The notes under the pieces were generated by a model. It was not told where the DNA came from, searched no databases, and saw nothing but the letters and a program-made list of their open reading frames with translations. Made by a program: the position numbers and the translations under genes. Positions 18,944 through 27,797 of a DNA stretch of 64,000 nt are shown piece after piece. The DNA lies in the NCBI RefSeq assembly GCF_000621025.1, contig NZ_JHZJ01000009.1, positions 186,001 to 250,000 on the forward strand. The letters run 5' to 3'. How positions within the stretch are numbered: the stretch's first letter is position 1; each line of letters starts with the position of its first letter. This DNA is from Brackiella oedipodis DSM 13743 (GTDB lineage Bacteria; Pseudomonadota; Gammaproteobacteria; Burkholderiales; Burkholderiaceae_B).

Positions 18944-18975
18944 TTGTACGCATGCACGCAAGCATTTGCGTACAA
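18944..18975. promoter_or_regulatory. Operator-like palindrome upstream of fba
   Basis: A perfect nine-base inverted repeat (18944-18952 and 18967-18975) with a 14-base spacer. A second, nested six-base inverted repeat (18956-18961 and 18966-18971) sits inside. The right arm overlaps a TACAAT that could be a -10 element. The fba start is 35 bases further on. Binding by a dimeric repressor is an inference. Confidence 0.5.
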
Positions 18976-19009
18976 TACCAGTATTTAAATCGATTCAGGA
19001 GAAATCTCA

Positions 19010-20074
19010 ATGGCTTTAGTTTCAATGCGTCAATTACTTGACCATGCTGCCGAAAATAACTACGGCATTCCAGCGTTTAATGTCAATAATCTTGAGCAGG
19101 TACAAGCCATCATGGAGGCTGCCAAAGAAACTAACAGCCCAGTGATTATGCAAGCTTCAGCCGGTGCGCGCAAATATGCTGGCGAAAAATTCCTGCAACA
19201 TTTAATTCAAGCGGCGGTAGAGTCTTATCCAGAAATACCTGTCGTGATGCACCAAGACCACGGTCAATCACCAGATGTCTGCAAGGGCGCTATTGACTTG
19301 GGCTTTAGTAGTGTGATGATGGACGGTTCCCTAGAGAGCGACGGCAAAACCATTGCTTCTTTTGAATACAATGTAGACGTGACTCGCCGCGTAGTCGAAA
19401 TGGCTCACAAAGTGGGCGTTAGCGTCGAAGGTGAGTTGGGTTGCTTGGGCTCACTAGAAACCATGAAAGGTGACAAAGAGGACGGTCATGGTGCCGAGGG
19501 TACAATGACGCGTGAGCAATTACTTACCGATCCCGAGCAAGCTGCAGAATTTGTGCGCGCTACGCAATTGGATGCCTTGGCTATTGCCGTGGGTACAAGT
19601 CATGGGGCCTACAAATTTACCCGCAAACCTACTGGCGATATTTTGTCTGTGCAACGCATCAAAGAAATCCACGCGCGCCTACCGAATACGCATTTAGTTA
19701 TGCATGGTAGCTCTAGTGTGCCTCAAGAGTTACTGACTGAGTTACGTGAGTTCGGTGGCGATTTCCCAGAAACCTATGGCGTACCTGTCGAAGAATTGCA
19801 AGAAGCGATCAAATTTGGCGTTCGTAAGGTCAATATCGATACCGATATTCGTCTAGCGATGACTGGCGCTATCCGTCGTTTCTTACAAGAAAACCCTTCC
19901 AAATTCGACCCAAGGGAGTACAATAAAAAAGCCCGTGAAGCCGCTAAGAAATTATGTGCTTCACGCTATGAGGCGTTTGGTGCTGCTGGTCAAGCGAGCA
20001 AAATCAAAGCGATCTCACTTGACGAGATGGCCCAGGCATACAGCGCTGGTAAATTAGCGCAACAAGTTAAATAA
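19010..20074 (+). CDS. fba: Class II fructose-1,6-bisphosphate aldolase
   Basis: A zinc-dependent aldolase of 354 residues that interconverts fructose 1,6-bisphosphate and dihydroxyacetone phosphate plus glyceraldehyde 3-phosphate. The metal-binding MHQDHG motif, the VEGELG segment and the [10 protein letters not shown] phosphate loop are clear. It belongs to the CbbA-like subtype common in Burkholderiales. AGGAG precedes the ATG by eight bases. It lies ahead of the purine cluster, an arrangement common in that order. Confidence 0.95.
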   Translation: MALVSMRQLLDHAAENNYGIPAFNVNNLEQVQAIMEAAKETNSPVIMQASAGARKYAGEKFLQHLIQAAVESYPEIPVVMHQDHGQSPDVCKGAIDLGFSSVMMDGSLESDGKTIASFEYNVDVTRRVVEMAHKVGVSVEGELGCLGSLETMKGDKEDGHGAEGTMTREQLLTDPEQAAEFVRATQLDALAIAVGTSHGAYKFTRKPTGDILSVQRIKEIHARLPNTHLVMHGSSSVPQELLTELREFGGDFPETYGVPVEELQEAIKFGVRKVNIDTDIRLAMTGAIRRFLQENPSKFDPREYNKKAREAAKKLCASRYEAFGAAGQASKIKAISLDEMAQAYSAGKLAQQVK

Positions 20075-20084
20075 GGATAAGATT

Positions 20085-20234
20085 ATGTCTCTAAAAAAAT
20101 TACTCTCAGCGTTCGCTGTTATCGGTCTACTAGCCGTCGCGGGTTGCAATACTATGGAGGGTGTTGGCCACGACATTTCTAAAGGCGGACAAGCCCTGTC
20201 AAATAGTGCAGAAAAACACAACCCTTCTCACTAA
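20085..20234 (+). CDS. Entericidin-family small lipoprotein
   Basis: A 49-residue protein starting at ATG 20085 with an AAGGA ribosome-binding site. A basic N-terminus and hydrophobic stretch end in a lipobox LAVAGC (Cys21), followed by NTMEGVGHDISKGGQAL, close to the entericidin A/B pattern. It should be lipid-anchored in the envelope. E. coli entericidins are stress-related and have been described as an antidote/toxin pair; only one copy is present here. It lies ten bases after fba and ahead of two hairpins. Confidence 0.82.
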   Translation: MSLKKLLSAFAVIGLLAVAGCNTMEGVGHDISKGGQALSNSAEKHNPSH

Positions 20235-20244
20235 GCCTAGTCGT

Positions 20245-20267
20245 CGCTTTAGCTCAACTCTAAAGCG
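20245..20267 (+). other. Stem-loop after the entericidin gene
   Basis: Eight-pair inverted repeat (20245-20252 with 20260-20267) and seven-base loop, without a T run. It precedes the terminator at 20277 and may be an mRNA-stabilising element. Confidence 0.4.
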
Positions 20268-20276
20268 CACTCAACC

Positions 20277-20309
20277 AAAAGCAGGTACTTTACGGTACCT
20301 GCTTTTTTT
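20277..20309 (+). terminator. Intrinsic terminator after fba and entericidin genes
   Basis: Eight G/C-containing pairs (20281-20288 with 20295-20302) extended by A/T pairs, loop of six, then seven T. It separates fba from purC. Confidence 0.88.
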
Positions 20310-20421
20310 ATGGAAGACGCCTTTGCCCAATGACAACAAAGCCTAGATCTTAAGCCCTTAGCGCCACGTTTAAGTACTTGTTTTCGTGTTAAAATTGCTC
20401 TTTTTGTAAAAGGGGTTGGAC

Positions 20422-21306
20422 GTGGCTCAGGACACTTTATTTGAATCCAATATTCAGTCGTTACCATTATTGGGACGCGGCAAGGTGCGCGATATGTATG
20501 CTGTTAGCGATGACTTATTACTGGTCGTGGCCACCGATAGACTTTCGGCCTTTGATGTCATCTTAGACGATCCCATCCCTGGTAAGGGACAGGTACTCAC
20601 TCAGCTCACTGAGTTTTGGCTCAACAAATTGCAGCATGTGATCCCAAACCATTCCACAGACATCCAAGCCGAAGATGTGGTTAAACCCGAAGAGCGGGAT
20701 CAAGTGCGTGGTCGAGCCGTTGTCGTTAAACGCCTCAAACCAATTTTGGTCGAAGCCGTTGCTCGTGGTTATATTATTGGCGGTGGTTGGCGTGAGTACC
20801 AAGAGCGCCAAAGCATTTGTGGGATCGAACTACCAGCAGGGTTACAACAAGCGCAACAATTGCCCGAACCTATTTTTACGCCAGCCGCCAAAGCTGAATT
20901 TGGCAAACATGACGAGAATGTGAGCTTTGAGTACGTAGTACAAGCGGTGGGCCAGGATTTAGCAGAGCAAATTCGTCGCACCACTTTAGAACTATATTCA
21001 CAGGCAGCGCAATTTGCCAAAGACAAAGGCTTAATTATCGCTGATACGAAGTTCGAATTTGGGCTTGATAAAGACGGTCAATTGCACCTCATGGATGAAG
21101 TCTTGACTCCAGATTCTTCACGTTACTGGCCCGCCAGCGAATATGCGTTGGGTATCAGCCCACCTTCTTATGATAAGCAATTTGTACGTGACTGGTTAGA
21201 GCAACAGGACTGGGACAAGACAGCGCCTGCGCCGCGCTTACCAGAGGATATCATCCAAAAAACCGCCGCTAAATACCAAGAAGCTTATAAATTATTAAGC
21301 GCTTAA
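20422..21306 (+). CDS. purC: SAICAR synthetase
   Basis: Phosphoribosylaminoimidazole-succinocarboxamide synthase (294 residues), which condenses CAIR with aspartate in purine synthesis. The N-terminal [12 protein letters not shown] and DRLSAFD segments and the [11 protein letters not shown] and [14 protein letters not shown] motifs are typical of the longer proteobacterial form. Start: TTG at 20416 touches the AGGGG ribosome-binding site, so GTG at 20422, six bases away, is preferred. First gene of the pur group. Confidence 0.95.
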   Translation: MAQDTLFESNIQSLPLLGRGKVRDMYAVSDDLLLVVATDRLSAFDVILDDPIPGKGQVLTQLTEFWLNKLQHVIPNHSTDIQAEDVVKPEERDQVRGRAVVVKRLKPILVEAVARGYIIGGGWREYQERQSICGIELPAGLQQAQQLPEPIFTPAAKAEFGKHDENVSFEYVVQAVGQDLAEQIRRTTLELYSQAAQFAKDKGLIIADTKFEFGLDKDGQLHLMDEVLTPDSSRYWPASEYALGISPPSYDKQFVRDWLEQQDWDKTAPAPRLPEDIIQKTAAKYQEAYKLLSA

Positions 21307-21318
21307 CGAGGGAATACC

Positions 21319-21831
21319 ATGTCAGCATCTATGCCAGCCAAAGTCGCTGTGTTAATGGGTTCAGAGAGTGATTGGCCCATTATGTCAAAAGCCTGCGAAA
21401 TTCTCGACGAATTTGTCGTGCCTTATGAAGCAGAAGTGATCTCTGCTCATCGCATGCCATTACAGATGGTCGAATTTGGGGCCCAAGCTTGGGATCGTGG
21501 CTTTAGGGCGGTTATAGCGGGCGCTGGTGGCGCCGCCCATTTACCCGGTATGTTGGCCGCATTAACCGAGATTCCAGTTTTTGGTGTGCCTGTACCCTCT
21601 AAGCATCTACAGGGTGAAGATTCACTTTTGTCGATTGTGCAAATGCCCAAAGGCGTACCCGTAGCGACCTTTGCTATTGGTATAGCAGGGGCGGCCAATG
21701 CGGCCTTACATGCTATCGCGAATCTCGCTATGCATGATGAGGGCCTACGCCAAAAACTCATTAACTTCCGTCAGCGTCAAACCGCTAAAGCTCAAGCCAT
21801 GCGCTTACCACCCTTGAAGGAACCACAGTAA
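21319..21831 (+). CDS. purE: N5-CAIR mutase
   Basis: A 170-residue class I PurE that converts N5-CAIR, the PurK product, to CAIR, the PurC substrate. The [10 protein letters not shown] loop, the SAHRMP motif with the active-site histidine, and [11 protein letters not shown] are all present. Its stop codon overlaps the purK start by one base. Confidence 0.96.
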   Translation: MSASMPAKVAVLMGSESDWPIMSKACEILDEFVVPYEAEVISAHRMPLQMVEFGAQAWDRGFRAVIAGAGGAAHLPGMLAALTEIPVFGVPVPSKHLQGEDSLLSIVQMPKGVPVATFAIGIAGAANAALHAIANLAMHDEGLRQKLINFRQRQTAKAQAMRLPPLKEPQ

Positions 21832-23063
21832 TGTCAGTTTCTGCCGTTGCCACTACGCAAACGAGTCACAGCACCTCCTCCTTACCACCAACCCCCACAG
21901 ATGTGTTTTTGCCACCTCAGTGCTTAGGTATGATGGGGGACGGTCAATTAGGTCGTATGTTCTGTCAGGCCGCGCAAGCCATGGGTTACAAGGTAGCGGT
22001 GTTGGGCACCGAAAAAGACGGTCCTGCTGCCCAGATTGCGCAGTATTTCATTCATGCTGACTATGATCAGACGTCAGCCTTGCAACAATTGGCGCAGCTA
22101 GCTCCCGTAATCACGACTGAATTCGAGAATGTCCCAGCGCAAAGCCTAAAAACCTTATCCATGAGCAATCGCGTTGCTCCATGTGCCGCTGCCGTGGCGG
22201 TGGTGCAAGATCGCATGAGTGAAAAAGCGTTTGTTAATGCCCTCGATATCCCCGTGGCGCCCTATGCCGAAATTCACAGTGTGCAAGAGATAGAGTCCGT
22301 TTCAGAAAGCCTATTTCCGGCCATCCTCAAGACGGCCAGAATGGGTTATGACGGCAAGGGTCAAGCCCGCGTTGCGAATGCGACTGAGCTCTTAAAAGCC
22401 TTTAAAGACAATCATGAAGTCCCATGTGTTCTCGAAAAAATGCTAGCGCTTAAGCAAGAAGTCTCCGTGGTCTTGGCGCGGGCTCACGATGGCCAGATTG
22501 CACATTATCCAATCGCTGTCAATCACCACATCGACGGCATTTTATCGAGCACCTATGTGGCCGAAGATAATGTGGATAGTCAGTTACAAACCCAAGCCTA
22601 CGAGTATGCCAGCCGTATTGCTGAACAGCTAAACTATGTGGGGGTTTTGTGTGTCGAGTTTTTTGTCTATGGGCAGAACCAGCTTGTCGTCAATGAAATT
22701 GCACCTCGTCCGCACAATAGCGGTCATTACACGCTGAATGCCTGCGCCTGTAGCCAATTCGAACAACAAGTGCGGGCGCTGACGGGCTTACCTTTGGGAA
22801 GTACACGACTTCTGGCACCAGCCATTATGCTCAATGTCTTAGGTGATAGCTGGTGGCAAGCCGATGGTCGTTATGGTGAACCCGCTTGGCAAGAAGTGCT
22901 CGCCATACCAGGTGTTTCTTTACATTTATATGGCAAAGATAAAGCCCATCGTGGTCGCAAAATGGCCCATATTAATATTGTGCACCCCGATCTTAAGGTC
23001 CTCAAACAAAATGCCCAAGCGGTGAGTGATATTCTCCACTTAGGTGCCCAAATACCCGCTTAA
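21831..23063 (+). CDS. purK: N5-CAIR synthetase
   Basis: An ATP-grasp carboxylase (410 residues) that makes N5-CAIR from AIR, bicarbonate and ATP. The N-terminal GMMGDGQLGRMFC nucleotide fold comes after an unusual Ser/Thr/Pro-rich leader of about 25 residues. The ATP-grasp region includes KTARMGYDGKGQ and the late EIAPRPHNSGHYT motif. Translation is coupled to purE by a TAATG overlap. Confidence 0.95.
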   Translation: MSVSAVATTQTSHSTSSLPPTPTDVFLPPQCLGMMGDGQLGRMFCQAAQAMGYKVAVLGTEKDGPAAQIAQYFIHADYDQTSALQQLAQLAPVITTEFENVPAQSLKTLSMSNRVAPCAAAVAVVQDRMSEKAFVNALDIPVAPYAEIHSVQEIESVSESLFPAILKTARMGYDGKGQARVANATELLKAFKDNHEVPCVLEKMLALKQEVSVVLARAHDGQIAHYPIAVNHHIDGILSSTYVAEDNVDSQLQTQAYEYASRIAEQLNYVGVLCVEFFVYGQNQLVVNEIAPRPHNSGHYTLNACACSQFEQQVRALTGLPLGSTRLLAPAIMLNVLGDSWWQADGRYGEPAWQEVLAIPGVSLHLYGKDKAHRGRKMAHINIVHPDLKVLKQNAQAVSDILHLGAQIPA

Positions 23064-23064
23064 T

Positions 23065-24099
23065 ATGAGTCAACTAGATTCAGCTATTTATCAAGCCGCA
23101 CAACATCTACTGAATGGTAAATTGGTAGCCATGCCGACAGAAACGGTGGTCGGTTTGGCCGCTGATGCCGAAAACCCGCAAGCCTTGGAACTGATTTACA
23201 AGGTAAAGCAACGTCCTATAGGTCACCCTTTAATTGTGCATGTGGCGCCACAGGCGCAATTACCGTATTGGGCGCATTCAATCCCGCTAGTGGCGTATCA
23301 ACTGATAGAACGATTCTGGCCCGGGCCACTCACCTTGATCCTCAAAAAAACCGCGCATGTGCCGGACATTGTCAGTGGTGGTCAAGATACCGTTGGCTTA
23401 CGCTGTCCTTCGCACCCGGTAGCACAACAATTATTACGCGCCTTTAGTGAGCTTAAGGCCAACGGCCAAGGCGCGGTAGCAGCGCCTTCTGCGAATCGTT
23501 TTGGTCATGTATCGCCGACGAATAGTCAACATGTGCGGCAGGAATTTGCTGCTGAAATACAATCAGGCTTGTTACAAGTGCTTGACGGGGCAGCGGCTGA
23601 CATCGGCATCGAATCAACCATACTGGATGTTTCACGGATTCAAGAGGGTGAGCAGGCACGCTTACTCCGGCCAGGCCATATTAGCCGCTTGCAATTAGCC
23701 GAGGTCTTAGGCTATGAGCCACTGAATCCAAACCAAGCCGCGCCGCGGGTGTCTGGTTCCCTAAAATCACATTACGCGCCGCAAACCCCCTTGCATTGGT
23801 TGCCTCAAGTAGAGACCTTGCTGTCTCGTCTCGACGCCGAAATGCCGCCGAACTCACGCGTGGCCGCGTTGGTGTTTGATTCGGCATGGCAGGCTGTGCA
23901 GCATGCCGGCTTATCGGTCATAGCGCTTGAATCCGATCCTGAGCGTTTTGCCCAGCAATTGTATGGTCTATTGCGAGCCTTAGACCAACAAGGTTTTCAT
24001 CATCTCTATATTCAGAAACCACCGCAAACAGCGGCTTGGGAGGCGGTGAATGATCGGCTCAAGCGCGCCGTCGCCGCTTTTGCCTCAACGCCAAGCTAA
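23065..24099 (+). CDS. sua5: L-threonylcarbamoyladenylate synthase, Sua5 type
   Basis: A 344-residue enzyme that makes the threonylcarbamoyl-AMP used for the t6A37 tRNA modification. The N-terminal YrdC domain (about residues 10-200) has MPTETVVGLAADA, the KQRPIGHPL segment and the APSANRFGHVSPT motif. A C-terminal Sua5 domain follows, joined by a linker with SGSLKSHYAPQTPL. ATG at 23065, one base after the purK stop, is chosen over a GTG at 23044 within purK. TcdA, which acts later on the same modified base, is also in this window at 29.2 kb. Confidence 0.92.
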   Translation: MSQLDSAIYQAAQHLLNGKLVAMPTETVVGLAADAENPQALELIYKVKQRPIGHPLIVHVAPQAQLPYWAHSIPLVAYQLIERFWPGPLTLILKKTAHVPDIVSGGQDTVGLRCPSHPVAQQLLRAFSELKANGQGAVAAPSANRFGHVSPTNSQHVRQEFAAEIQSGLLQVLDGAAADIGIESTILDVSRIQEGEQARLLRPGHISRLQLAEVLGYEPLNPNQAAPRVSGSLKSHYAPQTPLHWLPQVETLLSRLDAEMPPNSRVAALVFDSAWQAVQHAGLSVIALESDPERFAQQLYGLLRALDQQGFHHLYIQKPPQTAAWEAVNDRLKRAVAAFASTPS

Positions 24100-24254
24100 A
24101 CGATCGCTTGCCTTTGGCTTTTATTCGCATGGATACGAGACTGTAACGTCTCAATCATTGCGTTCTAGCGAGAGCTGAGAATGGGGCGTCGGGCGGACGT
24201 TGAGCACCAAAAAGATCTTGGTATGTACCAAGATCTTTTTTATAGGAGAGATGT
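24100..24254. terminator. Convergent intergenic region with a 15-pair terminator
   Basis: The terminator proper occupies 24209-24240: a perfect 15-base inverted repeat (24209-24223 with 24226-24240) with A and T ends, usable on both strands between sua5 and the methyltransferase gene. A minor five-pair hairpin lies at 24137-24152. Nothing else is evident. Confidence 0.88.
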
Positions 24255-25871
24255 TTAGGATTTTTTGCGACGCGTTTTAGTGCGAGGGCGATTGATTAAT
24301 AAGTTGGCACTGAATAAAAGTTGACAAATATGCTCGACTAATTTTTTGCATTCCTCTTGGATCGTATCCTTATCCGTGACCTTAGTATCATCCTTGTAGG
24401 TCATGTTGAGTTTGCCTTTTTCTACTAAATCCACACATTCCTTAATAAGGCTTTGTTGATTGTGTTTGCCATCAAACAGTGGCAGCACCTGCTTAAATAC
24501 TTGTGAGTTGTAGAATAAATTTTGATGGAAGGGGGAGGTGACCGTACCTGTCTCTTCGAGATAGTTGATAAGTTTTTGGTCAATGCATGGGTAAGCGGGA
24601 ACTCGAGCAACGCTTTTTTTGAAGGTGGCGGCGCTAGACCAAATGGTGGCTAGGCCATTGACGATGATCATGCGAATCAGATTAAGCACCTTGGCCTCAG
24701 AGAAATCTGCAATCTTTTGAGATCGTAGTTGTTTAGTCAAACTCTCATAATCAAAAAACTCAAATCTATGCTGATTTAAGTAATCCAAGATAGCGATATA
24801 CGCCTCATCTTTAGTGTTGAGGACATATAAATGATTTGCTTGGCTAAAGGTGAAAAGGTCGGGATCTTCTTTGGAGACGCTTTTTTTGAATGGCTTGGCG
24901 ATATAGAAACTGACTTTCGTGAAATTTTCTAAGGGTAGGGTACGCTGGATATTTTTGGCGTTGTCGGCCTTGATGAGGATAGAGCGTCTAAAGGTACGGT
25001 TCGTAATAAAGTCTAGGTATTGTTCAAACGTCACCTGGTCATTGCCACTGACTTTACTCAAGGTCTCAAAAATATCAGCGCCTAAGTGTGATCCAAAATT
25101 CGCACAAAATTCCGCATCTGCCAGATAAACCAATTGGTGTTTTTTGGCACGCTCGCTAAATTCATAAAAATAACAAGGTTGATTGTATTTTTCTAGGTAT
25201 TCGTGAGCGATGTAGGATTTGTTTTTACCCTCTAAAACATTGAGCAAATGCGCGACGTTCTTACTATATAGCGTATTTTTAAGGGTATGTTGGCCAATAT
25301 ATTTGACCATGGCGAGTGCTTGCTCGATTTTTTCGGGACCGTCAGCGCGATGGCGTGTATGAAACAGCATGGCATCGCGGGCAATCTCCAGAGACTTCCA
25401 ACCAGGATAGGTGTTATAGCTAATATAAACTAAACCCTCTGGCTTGAGTAAATCTTGGCATTTTTGCAGAATGGCGTCTTGCACCTGCGAGTCAACCCAG
25501 CTATAGACGCCATGACAGAGAATATAATCAAACTGGCCATGCGAGTCGTCAAGATCAGCAATGCTACCGTGGATAAAGTGTGCTTGCTTCTCTAGGGCTA
25601 GTGTTTTGACGTGGGCTTGAGCGCGCTCGATTTGGTTTTTGGAATAATCAATGCCGACAATTTCTAGATTCGGATAGTTATAGGCAAGGGGGAGGATGTT
25701 GGCACCATCGGCGCAGCCAATTTCTAGCACCCGCGCTTTTTTGATGTCTGGGGCTTTGAGACTAAACATTTCGGCAATGGCCGCCAACAAGGCTGGATGC
25801 GTATGTTCGTGGGAATAAGATGGATAAGGGATCACATCGTAGCTTGATGTTTCGGTGGCTGACATTGTCAT
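24255..25871 (-). CDS. SAM-dependent methyltransferase with methyltransferase regulatory domain
   Basis: A 538-residue protein. Residues about 45-150 form a class I methyltransferase fold: motif I is VLEIGCADGANILPLA and the acidic end of strand 2 is in IVGIDYS, followed by FDYILCHGVYSWV. The middle (about 210-300) resembles the methyltransferase regulatory domain that accompanies this enzyme type, and the Lys/Arg-rich C-terminus ends in RTKTRRKKS. The substrate is unknown. GTG at 25883 lies inside the GAGGG ribosome-binding site, so ATG at 25871, five bases after it, is chosen. Only 45 bases, including a terminator hairpin, separate it from gcdH. Confidence 0.8.
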   Translation of the reverse strand: MTMSATETSSYDVIPYPSYSHEHTHPALLAAIAEMFSLKAPDIKKARVLEIGCADGANILPLAYNYPNLEIVGIDYSKNQIERAQAHVKTLALEKQAHFIHGSIADLDDSHGQFDYILCHGVYSWVDSQVQDAILQKCQDLLKPEGLVYISYNTYPGWKSLEIARDAMLFHTRHRADGPEKIEQALAMVKYIGQHTLKNTLYSKNVAHLLNVLEGKNKSYIAHEYLEKYNQPCYFYEFSERAKKHQLVYLADAEFCANFGSHLGADIFETLSKVSGNDQVTFEQYLDFITNRTFRRSILIKADNAKNIQRTLPLENFTKVSFYIAKPFKKSVSKEDPDLFTFSQANHLYVLNTKDEAYIAILDYLNQHRFEFFDYESLTKQLRSQKIADFSEAKVLNLIRMIIVNGLATIWSSAATFKKSVARVPAYPCIDQKLINYLEETGTVTSPFHQNLFYNSQVFKQVLPLFDGKHNQQSLIKECVDLVEKGKLNMTYKDDTKVTDKDTIQEECKKLVEHICQLLFSANLLINRPRTKTRRKKS

Positions 25872-25883
25872 AAAAGCCCTCAC

Positions 25884-25912
25884 AAAAAATAAAAGCCGGC
25901 ACAGGCCGGCTT
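25884..25912 (-). terminator. Intrinsic terminator between gcdH and the methyltransferase gene
   Basis: On the minus strand an eight-pair G/C-rich stem (25893-25900 with 25905-25912) with a four-base loop is followed by a T-rich tail toward 25884. It sits directly before the ribosome-binding site of the next gene on the same strand. Confidence 0.85.
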
Positions 25913-25916
25913 GGGT

Positions 25917-27110
25917 TTAATAAAACGCTTGTAGACCCGTTTGGGCACGACCTAATATCAGTGCATGAATATCATGCGTGCCTTCGTAGGTGTTTACAAC
26001 TTCGAGATTGACGAGATGACGGGCGACGCCAAACTCATCAGATATGCCGTTACCACCTAGCATATCACGAGCTAGGCGAGCAATTTCAAGTGCTTTTCCG
26101 GTAGAGTTACGTTTCATGATGGAGGTTATTTCTACGGCCGCCGTGCCTTCATCCTTCATGCGACCCAAGCGTAAACAACCTTGCAAACCGAGCGTGATTT
26201 CGGTTTGCATGTCGGCTAGTTTTTTCTGAATTAATTGGTTTTGTGCGAGTGGGCGCCCGAATTGCTTACGATCGATGGTGTATTGACGAGCCGTGTGCCA
26301 GCATGCTTCGGCGGCGCCCAAGGCCCCCCAAGCGATACCAAAACGCGCGGAATTTAAGCAAGTGAAGGGACCACGTAAACCAGAGACACCCGGCAGCATT
26401 TGGGCTTCGGAGACCTCGACATTGTCCATCACAATTTCGCCAGTAATGGAAGAACGCAAGCCGACTTTACCCTTGATGGCTGGCGCTGAGAGACCAGGCA
26501 TGTCTTTTTCTAGAATAAAGCCTTTGATTTTGCCATCGTGTTCGCCACCAGTCACGCGTGCCCAAACCACAAACACATGCGCGATTGGCGAATTGGTAAT
26601 CCACATTTTGTTGCCATTCAGAACATAACCATTATCGGTTTTGCGAGCGCGAGTTTCCATGCCGTTAGGGTCAGAACCGTGATTAGGCTCAGTCAGGCCA
26701 AAGCACCCAATCCATTCACCACTGGCAAGTTTGGGGAGGTATTTTTGTTTTTGGTCCTCGGAACCAAAGTCATGGATGGGCACCATCACTAAGGAGGATT
26801 GCACACTCATCATGGAACGATAACCTGAATCCACCCGTTCAACCTCGCGAGCCACTAGACCATAGGAGACGTAGTTTAGACCACTGCCACCGTACTGTTC
26901 GGGGATCGTAATCCCTAGTAAACCGAGTTCACCCATTTCTTGAAAAATGCTGGGATCAGTTTGTTCGTGCCGGAAGGCTTCGAGGACGCGGCTAGCAAGT
27001 TTATCTTGGCAATACGCATTGGCCGCATCACGAATCATACGCTCATCGGCGCTGAGTTGTTGTTCTAATAAGAGGGGATCGTCCCAGTGAAAGCTGACTT
27101 TTTCTGCCAT
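25917..27110 (-). CDS. gcdH: Glutaryl-CoA dehydrogenase
   Basis: An acyl-CoA dehydrogenase of 397 residues that oxidatively decarboxylates glutaryl-CoA to crotonyl-CoA in lysine and tryptophan breakdown. Landmarks are [15 protein letters not shown], the FAD-contact [12 protein letters not shown] and WITNSP segments, and the catalytic glutamate in [12 protein letters not shown]. The [13 protein letters not shown] region matches the GcdH subgroup. AAAGGAG precedes the ATG. No CoA-transferase or LysR-type regulator, its frequent neighbours, is visible. Confidence 0.92.
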   Translation of the reverse strand: MAEKVSFHWDDPLLLEQQLSADERMIRDAANAYCQDKLASRVLEAFRHEQTDPSIFQEMGELGLLGITIPEQYGGSGLNYVSYGLVAREVERVDSGYRSMMSVQSSLVMVPIHDFGSEDQKQKYLPKLASGEWIGCFGLTEPNHGSDPNGMETRARKTDNGYVLNGNKMWITNSPIAHVFVVWARVTGGEHDGKIKGFILEKDMPGLSAPAIKGKVGLRSSITGEIVMDNVEVSEAQMLPGVSGLRGPFTCLNSARFGIAWGALGAAEACWHTARQYTIDRKQFGRPLAQNQLIQKKLADMQTEITLGLQGCLRLGRMKDEGTAAVEITSIMKRNSTGKALEIARLARDMLGGNGISDEFGVARHLVNLEVVNTYEGTHDIHALILGRAQTGLQAFY

Positions 27111-27258
27111 TGTTATTCTCCTTTAGGGTCTGTAAGTGCTGCTTTATTGTAGTGAGAGCGCAGCTGTCTTTTGTAAAAACTCTTTAAGTGTACAGTAAAT
27201 TGCAGCGCTGTACAGCAGCGCATCCTGTAGCACACAATATTGTCCCACAATCGATCAA

Positions 27259-27780
27259 TTATTTACCATAATCGATGTTGGCAGAGGGCGTTAGATCAAA
27301 GGTTCCAGCGTGGAAAACTAGTGGCAGCTTACTGGTGTGTTGGCAGGCTAGGACGCGACCGATCAAAATCACGTGATCGCCCGCATCGTGTTGTTGTTGA
27401 GTCTGGCATTCGAACCAAGAGGCGCAGTATTCGGGCTTGAGTAAGGGCACTCCTTCACGATTGAGTTTATAGTCGACCAGCTTAAAACGCTCAGCAGGCG
27501 CGGCTTTGGCAAAACGTTGTGCTAATTCGATTTGGTCACAAGCCAAAATGTGAATATTGTAGAACTCAGCTTCTTTGAAGGTCCTTATATTGCGTGATTG
27601 CAAACGCAAGCACCATGAGACAAGCGGTGGGTTAAGCGAAACAGAATTAAAAGAGCTGATAGTTAACCCCACCGGTTCTTGTTGGTCATTACGGGTGGTA
27701 ACAATCGCCACACCCGTCGCAAAACGGCCTAGGGCTTGGCGAAACTGGTATTCGTCAAAAGGGGGAGTCGGCTGATTCAT
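27259..27780 (-). CDS. Flavin reductase-like FMN-binding protein
   Basis: A 173-residue split-barrel flavoprotein of the flavin reductase family, which reduces free FMN/FAD with NAD(P)H for two-component monooxygenases. The GRFATGVAIVTT strand, the GLTISSFNSVSLNPPLVSWCL segment and GRVLAC near the C-terminus are typical. No partner oxygenase is nearby. It starts 17 bases after pdxH and may be cotranscribed with it; pdxH shares the same general fold. Confidence 0.85.
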   Translation of the reverse strand: MNQPTPPFDEYQFRQALGRFATGVAIVTTRNDQQEPVGLTISSFNSVSLNPPLVSWCLRLQSRNIRTFKEAEFYNIHILACDQIELAQRFAKAAPAERFKLVDYKLNREGVPLLKPEYCASWFECQTQQQHDAGDHVILIGRVLACQHTSKLPLVFHAGTFDLTPSANIDYGK

Positions 27781-27797
27781 AACAATAGCGATTTAGG

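Noticed and set aside
20161-20346. A 61-codon frame overlapping the entericidin-like gene and its terminator
   Set aside because: It runs through the terminator hairpin and lacks a ribosome-binding site; the 20085-20234 frame has both signal peptide and lipobox.
23044-23064. An earlier GTG start for sua5 inside purK
   Set aside because: No ribosome-binding site at proper spacing; the ATG just after the purK stop gives the expected N-terminus.
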